64,000 bases of DNA from Hymenobacter sp. APR13 (lineage in GTDB: Bacteria > Bacteroidota > Bacteroidia > Cytophagales > Hymenobacteraceae), in NCBI RefSeq assembly GCF_000737515.1, contig NZ_CP006587.1, positions 682,001 through 746,000 of the forward strand, given 5' to 3'. Every line of letters starts with the position of its first letter. Positions within the stretch are counted from its first letter, which is position 1. The position numbers were made by a program, and so were the translations under genes. Shown piece by piece: positions 17,476-27,253 of this stretch. The notes beneath the pieces are model-generated. The model saw nothing but the letters and a program-made list of their open reading frames with translations. It made no database searches and had not been told where the DNA came from.

Positions 17476-17924
17476 CTAGTGGTGCGCATAGCGAGAGTGG
17501 CAACGCGGAGTAAGGTATAAAAAGTTGGGAAAGGCGCGGCAGTATGAATCGGAGCCGATCAAGCAGGCTATGAAGTAGCTTAGAAGTCAGCAGACCGTCA
17601 TGCTTCGGAACTGGCTTGCTGGGCCACATGCTGTGCATGACCTTCCTGAAATTTTTAGACTTACTAACCAGCTTCTCCATAACGAGGCCACACCGCAGGT
17701 GACCGTCGCCAGTATTGCTCCTGCCCGCCTGTCAGGGAATCCCCACGGTGATTTTCCCGTAGAAGTCAGACCGTCCGGAAAGAACGGCCCAGCTTTGCCC
17801 AAAATGACAATCTGTCACGAAAAAGCAGGCTTTTTGCGGCTGGTACGCGTCTTGTAATTCCCCCAACGCGAGCAATTCGCATCCTACAACCTGACACTCC
17901 AACTCCTAACCGATAACCATTCAG
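17476..17924. other. Divergent intergenic region between araC-type gene and dnaK
   Basis: 449 bp without a convincing gene; short frames on both strands have no family signature. The recognisable element is the sigma-54-like site at 17840-17856. No CIRCE-like inverted repeat was seen upstream of dnaK. Confidence 0.5.
17840..17856 (+). promoter_or_regulatory. Candidate sigma-54-type promoter of dnaK
   Basis: CTGGTACGCGTCTTGTA resembles the -24/-12 consensus TGGCAC-n5-TTGC. The GG and the GT are 12 nt apart, the required phase; two consensus C are T. Transcription would begin near 17867, giving a leader of about 58 nt before the ATG at 17925. No TAnnTTTG box was found in this gap. Confidence 0.4.
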
Positions 17925-19868
<1,944 letters not shown>

Positions 19869-19892
19869 CTCACTTATCGGCGCTGCTTGTTG

Positions 19893-19937
19893 AAAACAGA
19901 AAGGCCCGGAGCAGCTCGCTCCGGGCCTTTCTGTTTT
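19893..19937 (+). terminator. Terminator of dnaK
   Basis: Stem GAAAGGCCCGGAGC/GCTCCGGGCCTTTC with flanking A and T runs, about 25 nt after the dnaK stop. Confidence 0.92.
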
Positions 19938-20129
19938 TCAGCCGGGCTGGCTTCCGCCGCTTAGCTGCTGCTGCCGGCACCGGTACTGCGGCGGGCCTGA
20001 ACGTAGGCGGCCGCCTGATTCTGCACAAGTGCGCCGAGTGGGCTGTGTGCACCAGTGCGCTGTAACGGAGCGGAAGATTCCCGGTCCCTTCCCTACGAAA
20101 CCGCCATCTGGCAGTCGTTTTACAGCCCG

Positions 20130-20178
20130 CCAGTAACGCAAACAGCCCAGGCGCTTGCCTGGGCTGTTTGCGTTACTG
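20130..20178. terminator. Perfect 23-bp hairpin, probable terminator of the minus-strand exonuclease gene
   Basis: Arms 20130-20152 and 20156-20178 are exact reverse complements with a 3-nt loop. It lacks a long T-run, so it may also be a foldback repeat that stabilises mRNA ends. Confidence 0.75.
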
Positions 20179-20224
20179 GCCTTCGTATTTGTAAGCAGAA
20201 GATCTGCGGTTTGCAGACGACTCG

Positions 20225-21394
20225 TTAGGTAGTCAGCTCCTTTTTCTCGCCAGGGTTTTCGGCTTCCTCTGTTTCCTCTTCGTCTTCCTCCTCGAAGCCC
20301 TCCTTTATCTTCTCGGTGGCTTCGGCGTGGTCGTCGGCGTCGGCTTCCTCGCAGTTTTCTTCCTGCTCTTCCTTGTCGTGGGGCTCGTAGCTTAGCTTGA
20401 TATAGATGGGGAAGTGGTCGGAGCCGACGTAGGGTAGGCGCTCCATGTCATCGACCTTGAAGTGGGCCGACACAAATACGTGGTCGAGAGGCCAGCGCAG
20501 CAGGGAGTAGTCGGCGTGAAAGGTGGGCAGCAGGCCGCGGCCCACACGCGGGTCCATGAGGCCGCTGATGCGCCGGAACAGCTCGGAGGTGTGCGACCAA
20601 GCCACGTCGTTCATGTCGCCAAACACAATGGTAGGCTCATCTTTTTTGTCGATGGCCTTGCCGACCAGCAGCAATTCGGCGTCGCGCTTGGTGCTGGTTT
20701 TGGACTCGGCCGGTGCTGGTGGCTTGGGGTGCAGGCCGTACACCCGCACCCAGGTACGGCCGTCGGCGAGCTGCACGCGGGTGTGCAGGCTGGGCACATC
20801 GTCATCCAGCAGGTACTTGATTTCGCAGCCTTCCAGCGGCAGACGCGAGAAGAACAGCAGTCCGTACGTGTTGTCGAGTGGCTCGTGACAGGTGTAAGGA
20901 TGGGTGGTTTCCAGCGGCTTCAGCTGCTCGTACCACCACTGGTCGGTTTCGACGGCCATGATGATGTCCGGATCCATCTTCTGAATGGCCTGCAGCGCCT
21001 TTTTGCCCTGCTTGTTGAATTGCAGAACATTCATCATTACCAGGCTCAAGTGGCGCTTGCCGTCTTTGAGCGTGCTGTCGCCCACCTGCTTTTTCACCAG
21101 CGGGGTGTAAGGCACAATCCGGAAGAACTGATACACCACGGCGGCGGCCAGCAATAATAACGCCGCCACCCCCCACCAGCCCGGCAGCGTGTGCCAGCCC
21201 AGCAGCACCGCCCCCAGCATTGTAAGAAGGGTGATAGCCACAATCTGCAGACGCGGGAAGTCGAACACCCGGATCCACCAGGCCGTTGCGCGCAGCAGCG
21301 GCAGCAGCGTGGCCACAATGCTGGCCAGCGTCAGGAGCATTACCAGGCCATGAAGGGCAGTGAGCCACCAAGGCAACGAGTCGAAATCAGGCAT
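20225..21394 (-). CDS. Endonuclease/exonuclease/phosphatase-family membrane protein with acidic tail
   Basis: The 389-residue product has three N-terminal transmembrane helices (about residues 10-32, 45-67 and 70-92), then an EEP domain facing the periplasm. Visible EEP motifs: MNVLQFNKQGK, the catalytic glutamate in DIIMAVETDQWW, GLLFFSRLPL, VFGDMNDVAW, LDHVFVS and the terminal SDHFPIYIKL. The last 55 residues are extremely acidic (runs of E and D), a feature outside the usual family domain. Homologues with this membrane layout are uncharacterised; DNA or phosphoester hydrolysis outside the cytoplasm is possible. It follows purE on the same strand after 50 nt. Confidence 0.85.
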   Translation of the reverse strand: MPDFDSLPWWLTALHGLVMLLTLASIVATLLPLLRATAWWIRVFDFPRLQIVAITLLTMLGAVLLGWHTLPGWWGVAALLLLAAAVVYQFFRIVPYTPLVKKQVGDSTLKDGKRHLSLVMMNVLQFNKQGKKALQAIQKMDPDIIMAVETDQWWYEQLKPLETTHPYTCHEPLDNTYGLLFFSRLPLEGCEIKYLLDDDVPSLHTRVQLADGRTWVRVYGLHPKPPAPAESKTSTKRDAELLLVGKAIDKKDEPTIVFGDMNDVAWSHTSELFRRISGLMDPRVGRGLLPTFHADYSLLRWPLDHVFVSAHFKVDDMERLPYVGSDHFPIYIKLSYEPHDKEEQEENCEEADADDHAEATEKIKEGFEEEDEEETEEAENPGEKKELTT

Positions 21395-21444
21395 CAGAGC
21401 AGAAAAGGTGTGGAAGGGAATCGGCGGGAGAGCAGGCAGGGTGG

Positions 21445-22005
21445 CTATTCGTCGTTGAAGCCGCCTTTTCGCAGCTCCTCGATGGTGCGCATCACTTTAT
21501 CTTTAAGCGAAGTACGGTACTTTTCCAGTACGTCGTGCAGGCGGGCGTTGCTGAGAGCCAGCATCTGAGTGGCCAATACGGCAGCGTTGGTGGCCCCGTC
21601 TAGCGCTATCGTAGCTACGGGCACGCCGGCTGGCATCTGCAACATCGACAGAATGGAGTCGAGGCCGTGGATGGAAGCCGACGACTTGATAGGCACGCCA
21701 ATGACGGGCAGCGTGGTGAAGGCCGCCACCATGCCGGGCAAATGGGCCGCTCCGCCCCCACCGGCAATGATAACGCGCAGGCCGCGCTTACGGGCCGTTT
21801 CGGCGTATTATACCAGCCGGTGCGGCGTGCGGTGCGCCGACACCAGCGTAATTTCATAGGGCACATTGAACTGGCGCAGCAGCTCGGCCGCCGCCGACAT
21901 GATTTTCAGGTCAGACTGAGAACCCATGATGATGCCCACCAGAGGGGTTTCGGTGGCAGCAGCGGCGTCGGCGGCCGCCACCGTGGGAGGAAGCGTGGTA
22001 TTCAT
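21445..22005 (-). pseudogene. purE: N5-carboxyaminoimidazole ribonucleotide mutase gene interrupted by an in-frame TAA
   Basis: PurE moves the carboxyl group of N5-CAIR to C4 in purine synthesis. The frame starts at 22005 ([14 protein letters not shown], the substrate loop) and reaches [10 protein letters not shown], then hits TAA at 21808-21810. The very next codons continue in the same frame with YAETARKRGLRVIIAGGGG and AAHLPGMVAAFTTLPVIGVP to the normal C-terminus at 21445. The stop stands where PurE proteins have a variable residue, often E, so one base change (GAA to TAA) explains it. No second ATG restores the missing half. Intact length would be 186 residues. Sequencing error, true inactivation or readthrough remain open. 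Confidence 0.88.
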
Positions 22006-22131
22006 GTGAGCGGAACGAGAGAGAGGGAAAAACAGGATAGGCCTGCCGGGGAATTGCTTCTACGGGCTGCCCGGGCTACGGTTGAGCCATAAACATAGCA
22101 TTTTCCCTGCTTGCTGATTCTCAAAGGCTCG

Positions 22132-22139
22132 TACCTTTA
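22132..22139 (+). promoter_or_regulatory. Bacteroidota -7-like element of marC
   Basis: TACCTTTA, seven of eight positions of TAnnTTTG, 22 nt before the ATG at 22162. Confidence 0.45.
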
Positions 22140-22161
22140 CCCGCAGCTACACGCCCGGCCC

Positions 22162-22788
22162 ATGGAGATACTGCTCGCCACTTTTACCACGCTGTTCTCG
22201 GTTGTGAACCCCTTTGGGGCCATGCCGGTATTTCTGACCCTGACCGAGGAAGACACGCCGGCCGAACGCGCCAACATCGGCCTGAAGGCCTGCCTGTACA
22301 TGGTGGGCGTGCTCACGGTGTCGTTTTTTGCGGGGCAATACGTGCTCAACTTCTTCGGTATCAACATCCACCACCTGCGCATTGCGGGCGGCATCCTGCT
22401 CATGCGCTCGGCCTTCGACCTGCTCACGCCGGGCGGCAACCGGGCCAAGGTGTCGGAGGAAACGCTGGAGGAAAGCATGCACAAAAACGACATCAGCTTC
22501 ACGCCGCTGGCCATGCCCATGCTCTCGGGGCCGGGCTCCATGGCCGTGTGCATCGGCCTGTTTACGGGCAAGCTCAGCTACTCCGACATGGGCCTGATTG
22601 TGCTGGGCTTTGTGCTGGTGGCGCTGGCCGCTTATATCATCCTGATGTCGTCGCTCAGGCTTACGCGGTTTCTGGGGCGGCCCGGCATGGCGGCGCTGGC
22701 CCGCATCATGGGCTTCCTGACGCTGGCTATCGGCGTCAACTTTATGGCTACGGCTATTATAGCGCTGTTTCCGGGGCTGAGCCGGTAG
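22162..22788 (+). CDS. MarC-family integral membrane protein
   Basis: The 208 residues form about six transmembrane helices with the MarC/YchE signatures: FSVVNPFGAMPVFLTLT near the start, RIAGGILLMRSAFDLL in the middle, and FTPLAMPMLSGPGSMAV before the last three helices. The family was once tied to multiple antibiotic resistance and is sometimes listed as an amino-acid (NAAT) transporter, with no proven substrate. I use the ATG at 22162; the longer frame has no hydrophobic match. The next gene starts 2 nt after its stop, so the two are probably cotranscribed. Confidence 0.88.
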   Translation: MEILLATFTTLFSVVNPFGAMPVFLTLTEEDTPAERANIGLKACLYMVGVLTVSFFAGQYVLNFFGINIHHLRIAGGILLMRSAFDLLTPGGNRAKVSEETLEESMHKNDISFTPLAMPMLSGPGSMAVCIGLFTGKLSYSDMGLIVLGFVLVALAAYIILMSSLRLTRFLGRPGMAALARIMGFLTLAIGVNFMATAIIALFPGLSR

Positions 22789-22790
22789 CA

Positions 22791-23351
22791 ATGAGTCTTT
22801 TATTGATACTTCTGCTTGCAGTCTTTTTGCTGCTGCTTGCCCCGATAAGCATCTGCTGGGGCATTTACCACTGGTTGGCTAAACGTTCCCGGAAAGCAGC
22901 CAGGCTGTTTCTGTTTTTGCCCATAACTACCTACCTGATAGCGGGCTACTTTATATATACTGCATTCTATCCGACCGACGACTTTTACGAGAAGGAATTT
23001 CACCAAATCACCTCTTTCCCCTTTCCCAAGGAAGGTCGCATCATAGATAAAGATGCAAGCTACCCTGACCAACACGGCGACTACAGCGCCTGCGCACGAA
23101 TTAAGGTTCCGGCTTCTGTTTATCAGCATATTCTGCACGAGGTGGCTACTGATACAACCCTTTCACGGGTGACTTTCGCCCATGATTCCACATTTATCAG
23201 CAGCGAGCAATTTATTGCAGTGGCAGGCGGTATAGAGCCTGCTTTATTCGCGCATAGCTTAAGCGGAGGTAGTTCCGTCATGAATGCGTATCGGTTTATT
23301 GGCTTTTTAGCCGACCGCAAAACCATCATTATCTACCGGTGCAGTAGTTAG
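22791..23351 (+). CDS. Two-helix membrane protein of unknown function
   Basis: The 186-residue product starts directly after marC. It has two N-terminal transmembrane helices (SLLLILLLAVFLLLLAPISI and LFLFLPITTYLIAGYFIYTA) and a soluble domain of about 125 residues, presumably periplasmic or cytosolic by topology. The soluble part carries SFPFPKEGRIIDKDASYPDQ and SCARIKVPASVYQ-like segments; I recognise no family. GC content is lower than the neighbours in the 3' half. The tight spacing with marC suggests cotranscription, not necessarily shared function. Confidence 0.7.
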   Translation: MSLLLILLLAVFLLLLAPISICWGIYHWLAKRSRKAARLFLFLPITTYLIAGYFIYTAFYPTDDFYEKEFHQITSFPFPKEGRIIDKDASYPDQHGDYSACARIKVPASVYQHILHEVATDTTLSRVTFAHDSTFISSEQFIAVAGGIEPALFAHSLSGGSSVMNAYRFIGFLADRKTIIIYRCSS

Positions 23352-23406
23352 AAGAACCCTAATTCGGACTGCTGATGAGGCGTGTGCGGTTGCAAACTAT
23401 GTAGCG

Positions 23407-23414
23407 TACCTTTG
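23407..23414 (+). promoter_or_regulatory. Bacteroidota -7 element of hemE
   Basis: TACCTTTG, an exact match, 56 nt before the GTG start of hemE. Confidence 0.5.
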
Positions 23415-23470
23415 CGCCCCGGCTGCTGGCCTCGGCAGCGGCGGAATCTGCGAAATAATCAGCGAAACCT

Positions 23471-24505
23471 GTGCTTAAGAACGACCTCCTCCTCCGTGCC
23501 GCCCGTGGCGAAGAAACCGAGCGCACGCCCGTGTGGCTGATGCGCCAGGCTGGCCGCATCCTGCCCGAATACCGCGCATTGCGCGCCCGCCTCAGCGGCT
23601 TCAAAGAGCTGGTAGAAACGCCCGAGCTGGCCGCCGAAGTCACCATTCAGCCCATCGACGCGCTGGACGTGGATGCCGCCATCATCTTCTCCGACATTCT
23701 GGTGGTGCCCGACGCCATGGGCCTCACCTACGAAATGGTGGAAGCCCGCGGCCCGCTGTTCCCGGAAACCATCAAAAACGCGCAGGACGTGGCCCGCATG
23801 CGCATCGCCGACCCCGAGGAGCACCTCGGCTACGTGCTGGAAGCCATCCGCGTGACCAAGCGCGCCCTCAACGGCCGGGTGCCGCTCATCGGGTTTGCCG
23901 GCGCGCCCTGGACCATTCTGGCGTACATGGTGGAGGGCCACGGCTCCAAAACCTTCAGCAAGGCCCGCCGCATGCTGTATCAGAATCCGGCGCTGGCGCA
24001 CGAGCTGCTCCGCAAAATCACGGCTACCACCATTGCCTACCTTAAGGCGCAGGTGGCCGCCGGCGCCAACATCGTGCAGGTGTTCGACTCGTGGGCCGGG
24101 ATTCTGCCGCCCGCGCACTACAAGGAGTTCAGCACGCGCTACATTGCCGAAATCTGCGCCGCCATTCCGGAAGTGCCCGTGACGGTGTTTGCCAAAGGCG
24201 CTTTCTGGGCCGTGGAGGACTTCGCCCAACTCAACTGCCGTACCATCGGCCTCGACTGGAACCAGGACCCGCGCACCGTGCGCCCGCTCACCGGCGACAA
24301 AACCCTGCAGGGCAACCTCGACCCCTGCGCCCTCTACGGCACCCCGGACCAGGTGCGCGCCGCCACCATTGCCATGCTCGACCAGTTCGGGCCGCACCGC
24401 CACATTGCCAACCTCGGCCACGGCGTCTACCCTGACACCAACCCCGATAACGTGAAGGTGTTCATCGAAACCGTGAAGGAATACAGCACGCGGCTTAGGG
24501 CTTAG
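23471..24505 (+). CDS. hemE: Uroporphyrinogen decarboxylase
   Basis: Removes four carboxyl groups from uroporphyrinogen III to give coproporphyrinogen III in haem synthesis. The 344 residues carry [18 protein letters not shown] (signature 1, with the substrate-binding arginines), [29 protein letters not shown] (signature 2), [17 protein letters not shown] and [18 protein letters not shown]. Length is usual. The start is GTG at 23471, placing the first conserved residues ten codons in. The last codons and the TAG stop are formed by the first two units of a (CTTAGGG)8 repeat. No other haem gene adjoins. Confidence 0.96.
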   Translation: MLKNDLLLRAARGEETERTPVWLMRQAGRILPEYRALRARLSGFKELVETPELAAEVTIQPIDALDVDAAIIFSDILVVPDAMGLTYEMVEARGPLFPETIKNAQDVARMRIADPEEHLGYVLEAIRVTKRALNGRVPLIGFAGAPWTILAYMVEGHGSKTFSKARRMLYQNPALAHELLRKITATTIAYLKAQVAAGANIVQVFDSWAGILPPAHYKEFSTRYIAEICAAIPEVPVTVFAKGAFWAVEDFAQLNCRTIGLDWNQDPRTVRPLTGDKTLQGNLDPCALYGTPDQVRAATIAMLDQFGPHRHIANLGHGVYPDTNPDNVKVFIETVKEYSTRLRA

Positions 24506-24549
24506 GGCTTAGGGCTTAGGGCTTAGGGCTTAGGGCTTAGGGCTTAGGG
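24494..24549 (+). repeat. Tandem heptamer repeat (CTTAGGG) x 8 at the hemE stop
   Basis: Eight exact head-to-tail copies of a telomere-like 7-mer, 56 bp. The hemE stop codon is inside the second copy, so copy-number change would not alter the protein. Two reverse-complement copies lie about 80 bp downstream, beside the end of the heptose kinase gene. Confidence 0.95.
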
Positions 24550-24555
24550 TGTATG

Positions 24556-24593
24556 AAAGAGGCCCCGCCGGGTTACGGCGGGGCCTCTTTTTC
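24556..24593. terminator. Terminator between hemE and the heptose kinase gene
   Basis: Stem AAAGAGGCCCCGCCG/CGGCGGGGCCTCTTT with T-run; serves the convergent gene too. Confidence 0.92.
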
Positions 24594-24627
24594 TCTCTAC
24601 TTTTTTTCCATTCCCGGGCTCCAATCC

Positions 24628-24650
24628 CTAATTCCTAAGCCCTAAGCCCT
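24628..24650 (-). repeat. Reverse-oriented heptamer copies facing the (CTTAGGG)8 array
   Basis: The text CCTAAGCCCTAAGCCCTA is the reverse complement of about two and a half CTTAGGG units. With the main array it makes an inverted pair around the terminator. It touches the stop codon of the heptose kinase gene. Confidence 0.75.
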
Positions 24651-25680
24651 ACAACACCAACCCGGTTTCCTGGGCTTCGGCCAGTAGGAGGCTTTTTTCG
24701 ATGGGCACTACGCCGGCCTGCTCGCACACGAGGCCGCCGCCGAGGTTGGCCAGCGCGGCCGTAACGGGCGCCGATATGCCCAGGGCCACGCACAGCGCCG
24801 CAATGCTGATAACCGTGTCGCCGGCGCCCGAAACGTCGGCAATGCTGCGTAGGTGGGCCGGCAGGTAGGTTTTGGCGAACTCGCCGTTTTCGATGAACAC
24901 GCCGCGCTCCGACAGCGTCACAAGCACGTTGTCGGGCGTGAGCAGCTCGCGCAGGCGCGCCACAGCCGCCTCGAAGGCGGGCTGGTCGGCATCGTCAAAG
25001 GCCACGCCCAGGCCTTCGCGCAGCTCCTTCAGGTTGGGTTTGAACAGCGTGCAGTGGCGGTACGCTAGGAAGTTCTTCTTCTTCGGGTCGACGACGGTGG
25101 GGATGCCGCGCTGCCGGGCCAGGCTGATGAAGTGCTGAATGCTGGCCTCGCAGAGCACGCCCTTGTCGTAGTCCTCGAATACCACCACGTCGGCGCGGCT
25201 CAGCAACTGCTCGAAGCGGGCGGTGAGGTTGGCGTTTTCGGTGCTATTGAGGTCGGTTTCCACTTCGGAGTCGATGCGGAGCAGCTGCTGGCCGTGGGCC
25301 AGGATGCGCTGCTTCACGGTGGTGGGCCGGTGGCTGGAGCGCACCATGCCGTCGGGGGCGAGGCCGGTGGTGTGCAGCAGCTCCAGCAGCTGGTCGCCGC
25401 CCTGGTCGTCGCCGATGACGGCGCACAGCAGCGGCGTAGCGCCCAGGGCCTGCACGTTCAGGGCCACGTTGGCGGCGCCGCCCAGCCGCTGCTCGGTGCG
25501 GCTCACCGTCACGACGGGCACCGGAGCCTCGGGCGAGAGGCGCGCCGCCTTGCCCCACACGTAGGCATCCAGCATCACGTCGCCCACAATCAGGACGGTG
25601 AGGCCGTTGAAGGCAGCAAACAAATCGGGCAGGGACGTGGGCGCGGAGGCAGCAGCAGGCATTACAACAGGTTCGGGCAT
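24649..25680 (-). CDS. D-glycero-beta-D-manno-heptose-7-phosphate kinase
   Basis: A PfkB-family sugar kinase of the RfaE/HldE N-terminal type, making heptose 1,7-bisphosphate for ADP-heptose and LPS core. The 343 residues show VLIVGDVMLDAYVWGKAARL, the substrate block RLGGAANVALNVQALG, a DPKKKNF segment and the catalytic-base motif DVSGAGDTVIS. There is no C-terminal cytidylyltransferase domain, so this is the single-domain form (HldA/RfaE1 type); the partner enzyme must be elsewhere. I chose the ATG at 25678-25680, 9 nt after a TACCTTTG promoter box; a TTG four codons upstream would overlap the box. Confidence 0.87.
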   Translation of the reverse strand: MPEPVVMPAAASAPTSLPDLFAAFNGLTVLIVGDVMLDAYVWGKAARLSPEAPVPVVTVSRTEQRLGGAANVALNVQALGATPLLCAVIGDDQGGDQLLELLHTTGLAPDGMVRSSHRPTTVKQRILAHGQQLLRIDSEVETDLNSTENANLTARFEQLLSRADVVVFEDYDKGVLCEASIQHFISLARQRGIPTVVDPKKKNFLAYRHCTLFKPNLKELREGLGVAFDDADQPAFEAAVARLRELLTPDNVLVTLSERGVFIENGEFAKTYLPAHLRSIADVSGAGDTVISIAALCVALGISAPVTAALANLGGGLVCEQAGVVPIEKSLLLAEAQETGLVL

Positions 25681-25689
25681 AAGAAGCCG

Positions 25690-25697
25690 CAAAGGTA
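25690..25697 (-). promoter_or_regulatory. Bacteroidota -7 element of the heptose kinase gene
   Basis: TACCTTTG on the minus strand, exact match, 9 nt before the chosen ATG. Confidence 0.6.
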
Positions 25698-25735
25698 GGA
25701 AGTAACGCGTTGCGCTGGCCGGGTGCCGAAAAAGC

Positions 25736-25841
25736 AGTAGCGCGAACTTTGTAGTTCGCGCCCCCGCGCCGCTTGAATGACTCCAACAGTGCGGAGACGC
25801 GCAAACGGCGCGGCGACGCGAACTACAAAGTTCGCGCTACT
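25736..25841. repeat. Perfect 25-nt inverted repeat
   Basis: Arms 25736-25760 and 25817-25841 are exact reverse complements; a weaker GC-rich stem continues inward. It lies between the heptose kinase promoter and the end of the aminotransferase gene. Confidence 0.9.
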
Positions 25842-25860
25842 ACCTGAGCTACTACCTCTA

Positions 25861-27081
25861 CTACTTCAGCTTTACCAAGCTGTTTTTGATGCGGATGAAG
25901 GCTTCGCGCAGCTTCTCATCGGCGGCGGCGGTGCTGAACCGGATGCAGTTCGGAGCCCCGAAGGCGCCGCCATCCACTGCCGCTACGTGGGCATCGTGCA
26001 GCATAAACATGGCCAGGTCCGACGCGTTGCTGATTACCTTACCATCGGGGGTGGTTTTGCCGAAGCAGTTGCTCACGTCCGGGAAGACGTAGAAGGCGCC
26101 GCTGGGCGTGGGCGTGCGGAACCCGGGGATTTCCTGGCACAGGGCCAGCACCAGGTCGCGGCGGCGGCGGTAGGCAGCCACCATTTCGTCGGCGGAGCTG
26201 CGGCCGCCCAGCAGGGCCGCCAGGGCCGCGCGCTGGGCAATGGAGCAGGTGCCGGACGTAATCTGGCTCTGCATCTTCTCGCAGGCGCCGGCAATTTCCT
26301 TGTTGGCGGCCAAGTAGCCCACGCGCCAGCCCGTCATGGCGTAGCCCTTCGAAAAGCCGTTCACGGTAATCACCCGGTCTTTGATGGCCTCAAATTGGGC
26401 CATGCTCACATGCTCGCCCACGAAATTGATGTACTCGTAAATCTCATCGGCCAGCACGTGCACCTGCGGGTGGCGGGCCACCACCTCGGCAATGGCGCCC
26501 AGCTCCTCGCGGCTGAACACCGAGCCCGTGGGGTTGCACGGCGACGAGTACATGATGAGCTTGGTGCGCGGCGTAATGGCGGCTTCCAGCTCGGCGGCCG
26601 TCACCTTGAAGTCGTTTTCCAGTGAGCCCATCAGCGTGACGCTGGTGCCCTCGGCCAGGCGCACCATCTCCTCGTAGCTCACCCAGTAGGGCGCAAACAC
26701 AATCACCTCGTCGCCGGGGTTGATGAGGCTGAGCACGGCGTTGGCCAGGGCCTGCTTGGCGCCCGTGCTCACCACAATGTTTTCGGGCTTGTAGCTGAGC
26801 TGGTTGTCGCGCTGCAGCTTGTCGCAGATGGCCTGGCGCAGCTCCGGGATGCCGGGCACCGGCGTGTAGAACGTGTAGCCGTCGTCGAGGGCCTTTTTGG
26901 CGGCGTCCTTGATGTACTGCGGGGTCTGGAAGTCGGGCTCGCCGAAGCTGAGGCTGATGACATCCACGCCCTGCGCCGCCAGCTCGCGGGCCTTTTTGGC
27001 CATGGCAATGGTCTGCGACTCCTGCATGGCCAGGATACGGTCGGAAAGAACAGAAGACGTGAGCGGGGCGGCGTCGGACAT
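25861..27081 (-). CDS. Class I pyridoxal-phosphate aminotransferase, aspartate aminotransferase type
   Basis: The 406 residues fit the I-beta subgroup of aspartate/prephenate aminotransferases. Visible are SFGEPDFQTPQYIKDAA, STGAKQALANAVL, SSPCNPTGSVFSREELG, the PLP-binding lysine in NGFSKGYAMTGWRVGYLAA, and a closing FSTAAADEKLREAF with the substrate arginine replaced by the usual FS context. It should transfer the amino group of aspartate (or glutamate) to 2-oxo acids with PLP. I chose the ATG at 27079-27081; a longer start at 27117 would begin inside the TACTTTTG promoter box. It stands alone. Confidence 0.9.
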   Translation of the reverse strand: MSDAAPLTSSVLSDRILAMQESQTIAMAKKARELAAQGVDVISLSFGEPDFQTPQYIKDAAKKALDDGYTFYTPVPGIPELRQAICDKLQRDNQLSYKPENIVVSTGAKQALANAVLSLINPGDEVIVFAPYWVSYEEMVRLAEGTSVTLMGSLENDFKVTAAELEAAITPRTKLIMYSSPCNPTGSVFSREELGAIAEVVARHPQVHVLADEIYEYINFVGEHVSMAQFEAIKDRVITVNGFSKGYAMTGWRVGYLAANKEIAGACEKMQSQITSGTCSIAQRAALAALLGGRSSADEMVAAYRRRRDLVLALCQEIPGFRTPTPSGAFYVFPDVSNCFGKTTPDGKVISNASDLAMFMLHDAHVAAVDGGAFGAPNCIRFSTAAADEKLREAFIRIKNSLVKLK

Positions 27082-27114
27082 GCGGGAGGGGGAGTTTTGG
27101 GGTAGGGATGCGGG

Positions 27115-27122
27115 CAAAAGTA
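27115..27122 (-). promoter_or_regulatory. Bacteroidota -7 element of the aminotransferase gene
   Basis: TACTTTTG on the minus strand, exact TAnnTTTG match, 33 nt before the ATG at 27081. Confidence 0.55.
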
Positions 27123-27152
27123 CGGCGAAAGTAACGTAGGGCCTCAGCTGTC

Positions 27153-27247
27153 TGTCATTCCGACATTCCGCGAATCGAGCGGCGAGAGGAATCTGGACAA
27201 CCTAGTTCAACCAGCTTTACCCAGATTCCTCCTGCTTCGGAATGACA
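27153..27247. repeat. Imperfect inverted repeat
   Basis: Ends TGTCATTCCGA and TCGGAATGACA pair, and inner GAGGAATCTGG pairs with CCAGATTCCTC; one arm has 17 extra bases. It lies between the aminotransferase promoter and the end of the glycosyltransferase gene. Confidence 0.75.
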
Positions 27248-27253
27248 TACGTG

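Larger units (their letters stand above)
19869..20224. other. Convergent intergenic region with two hairpins
   Basis: 356 bp between the ends of dnaK and the exonuclease-family gene. It contains one terminator for each side and about 190 bp between them. On the minus strand that middle part encodes a short peptide tail ending near 19960 that could be a gene remnant, but no start or family supports it. Confidence 0.6.

Noticed and set aside
19938..20100. Short minus-strand frame resembling the end of a protein after the exonuclease terminator
   Set aside because: No start codon, no family match and only about 40 residues; a gene remnant is possible but cannot be supported.
24494..24549. (CTTAGGG)8 considered as a CRISPR array or a telomere
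   Set aside because: Seven-base units without spacers are not CRISPR, and the site is between two ordinary genes inside a chromosome. It is a simple tandem repeat.
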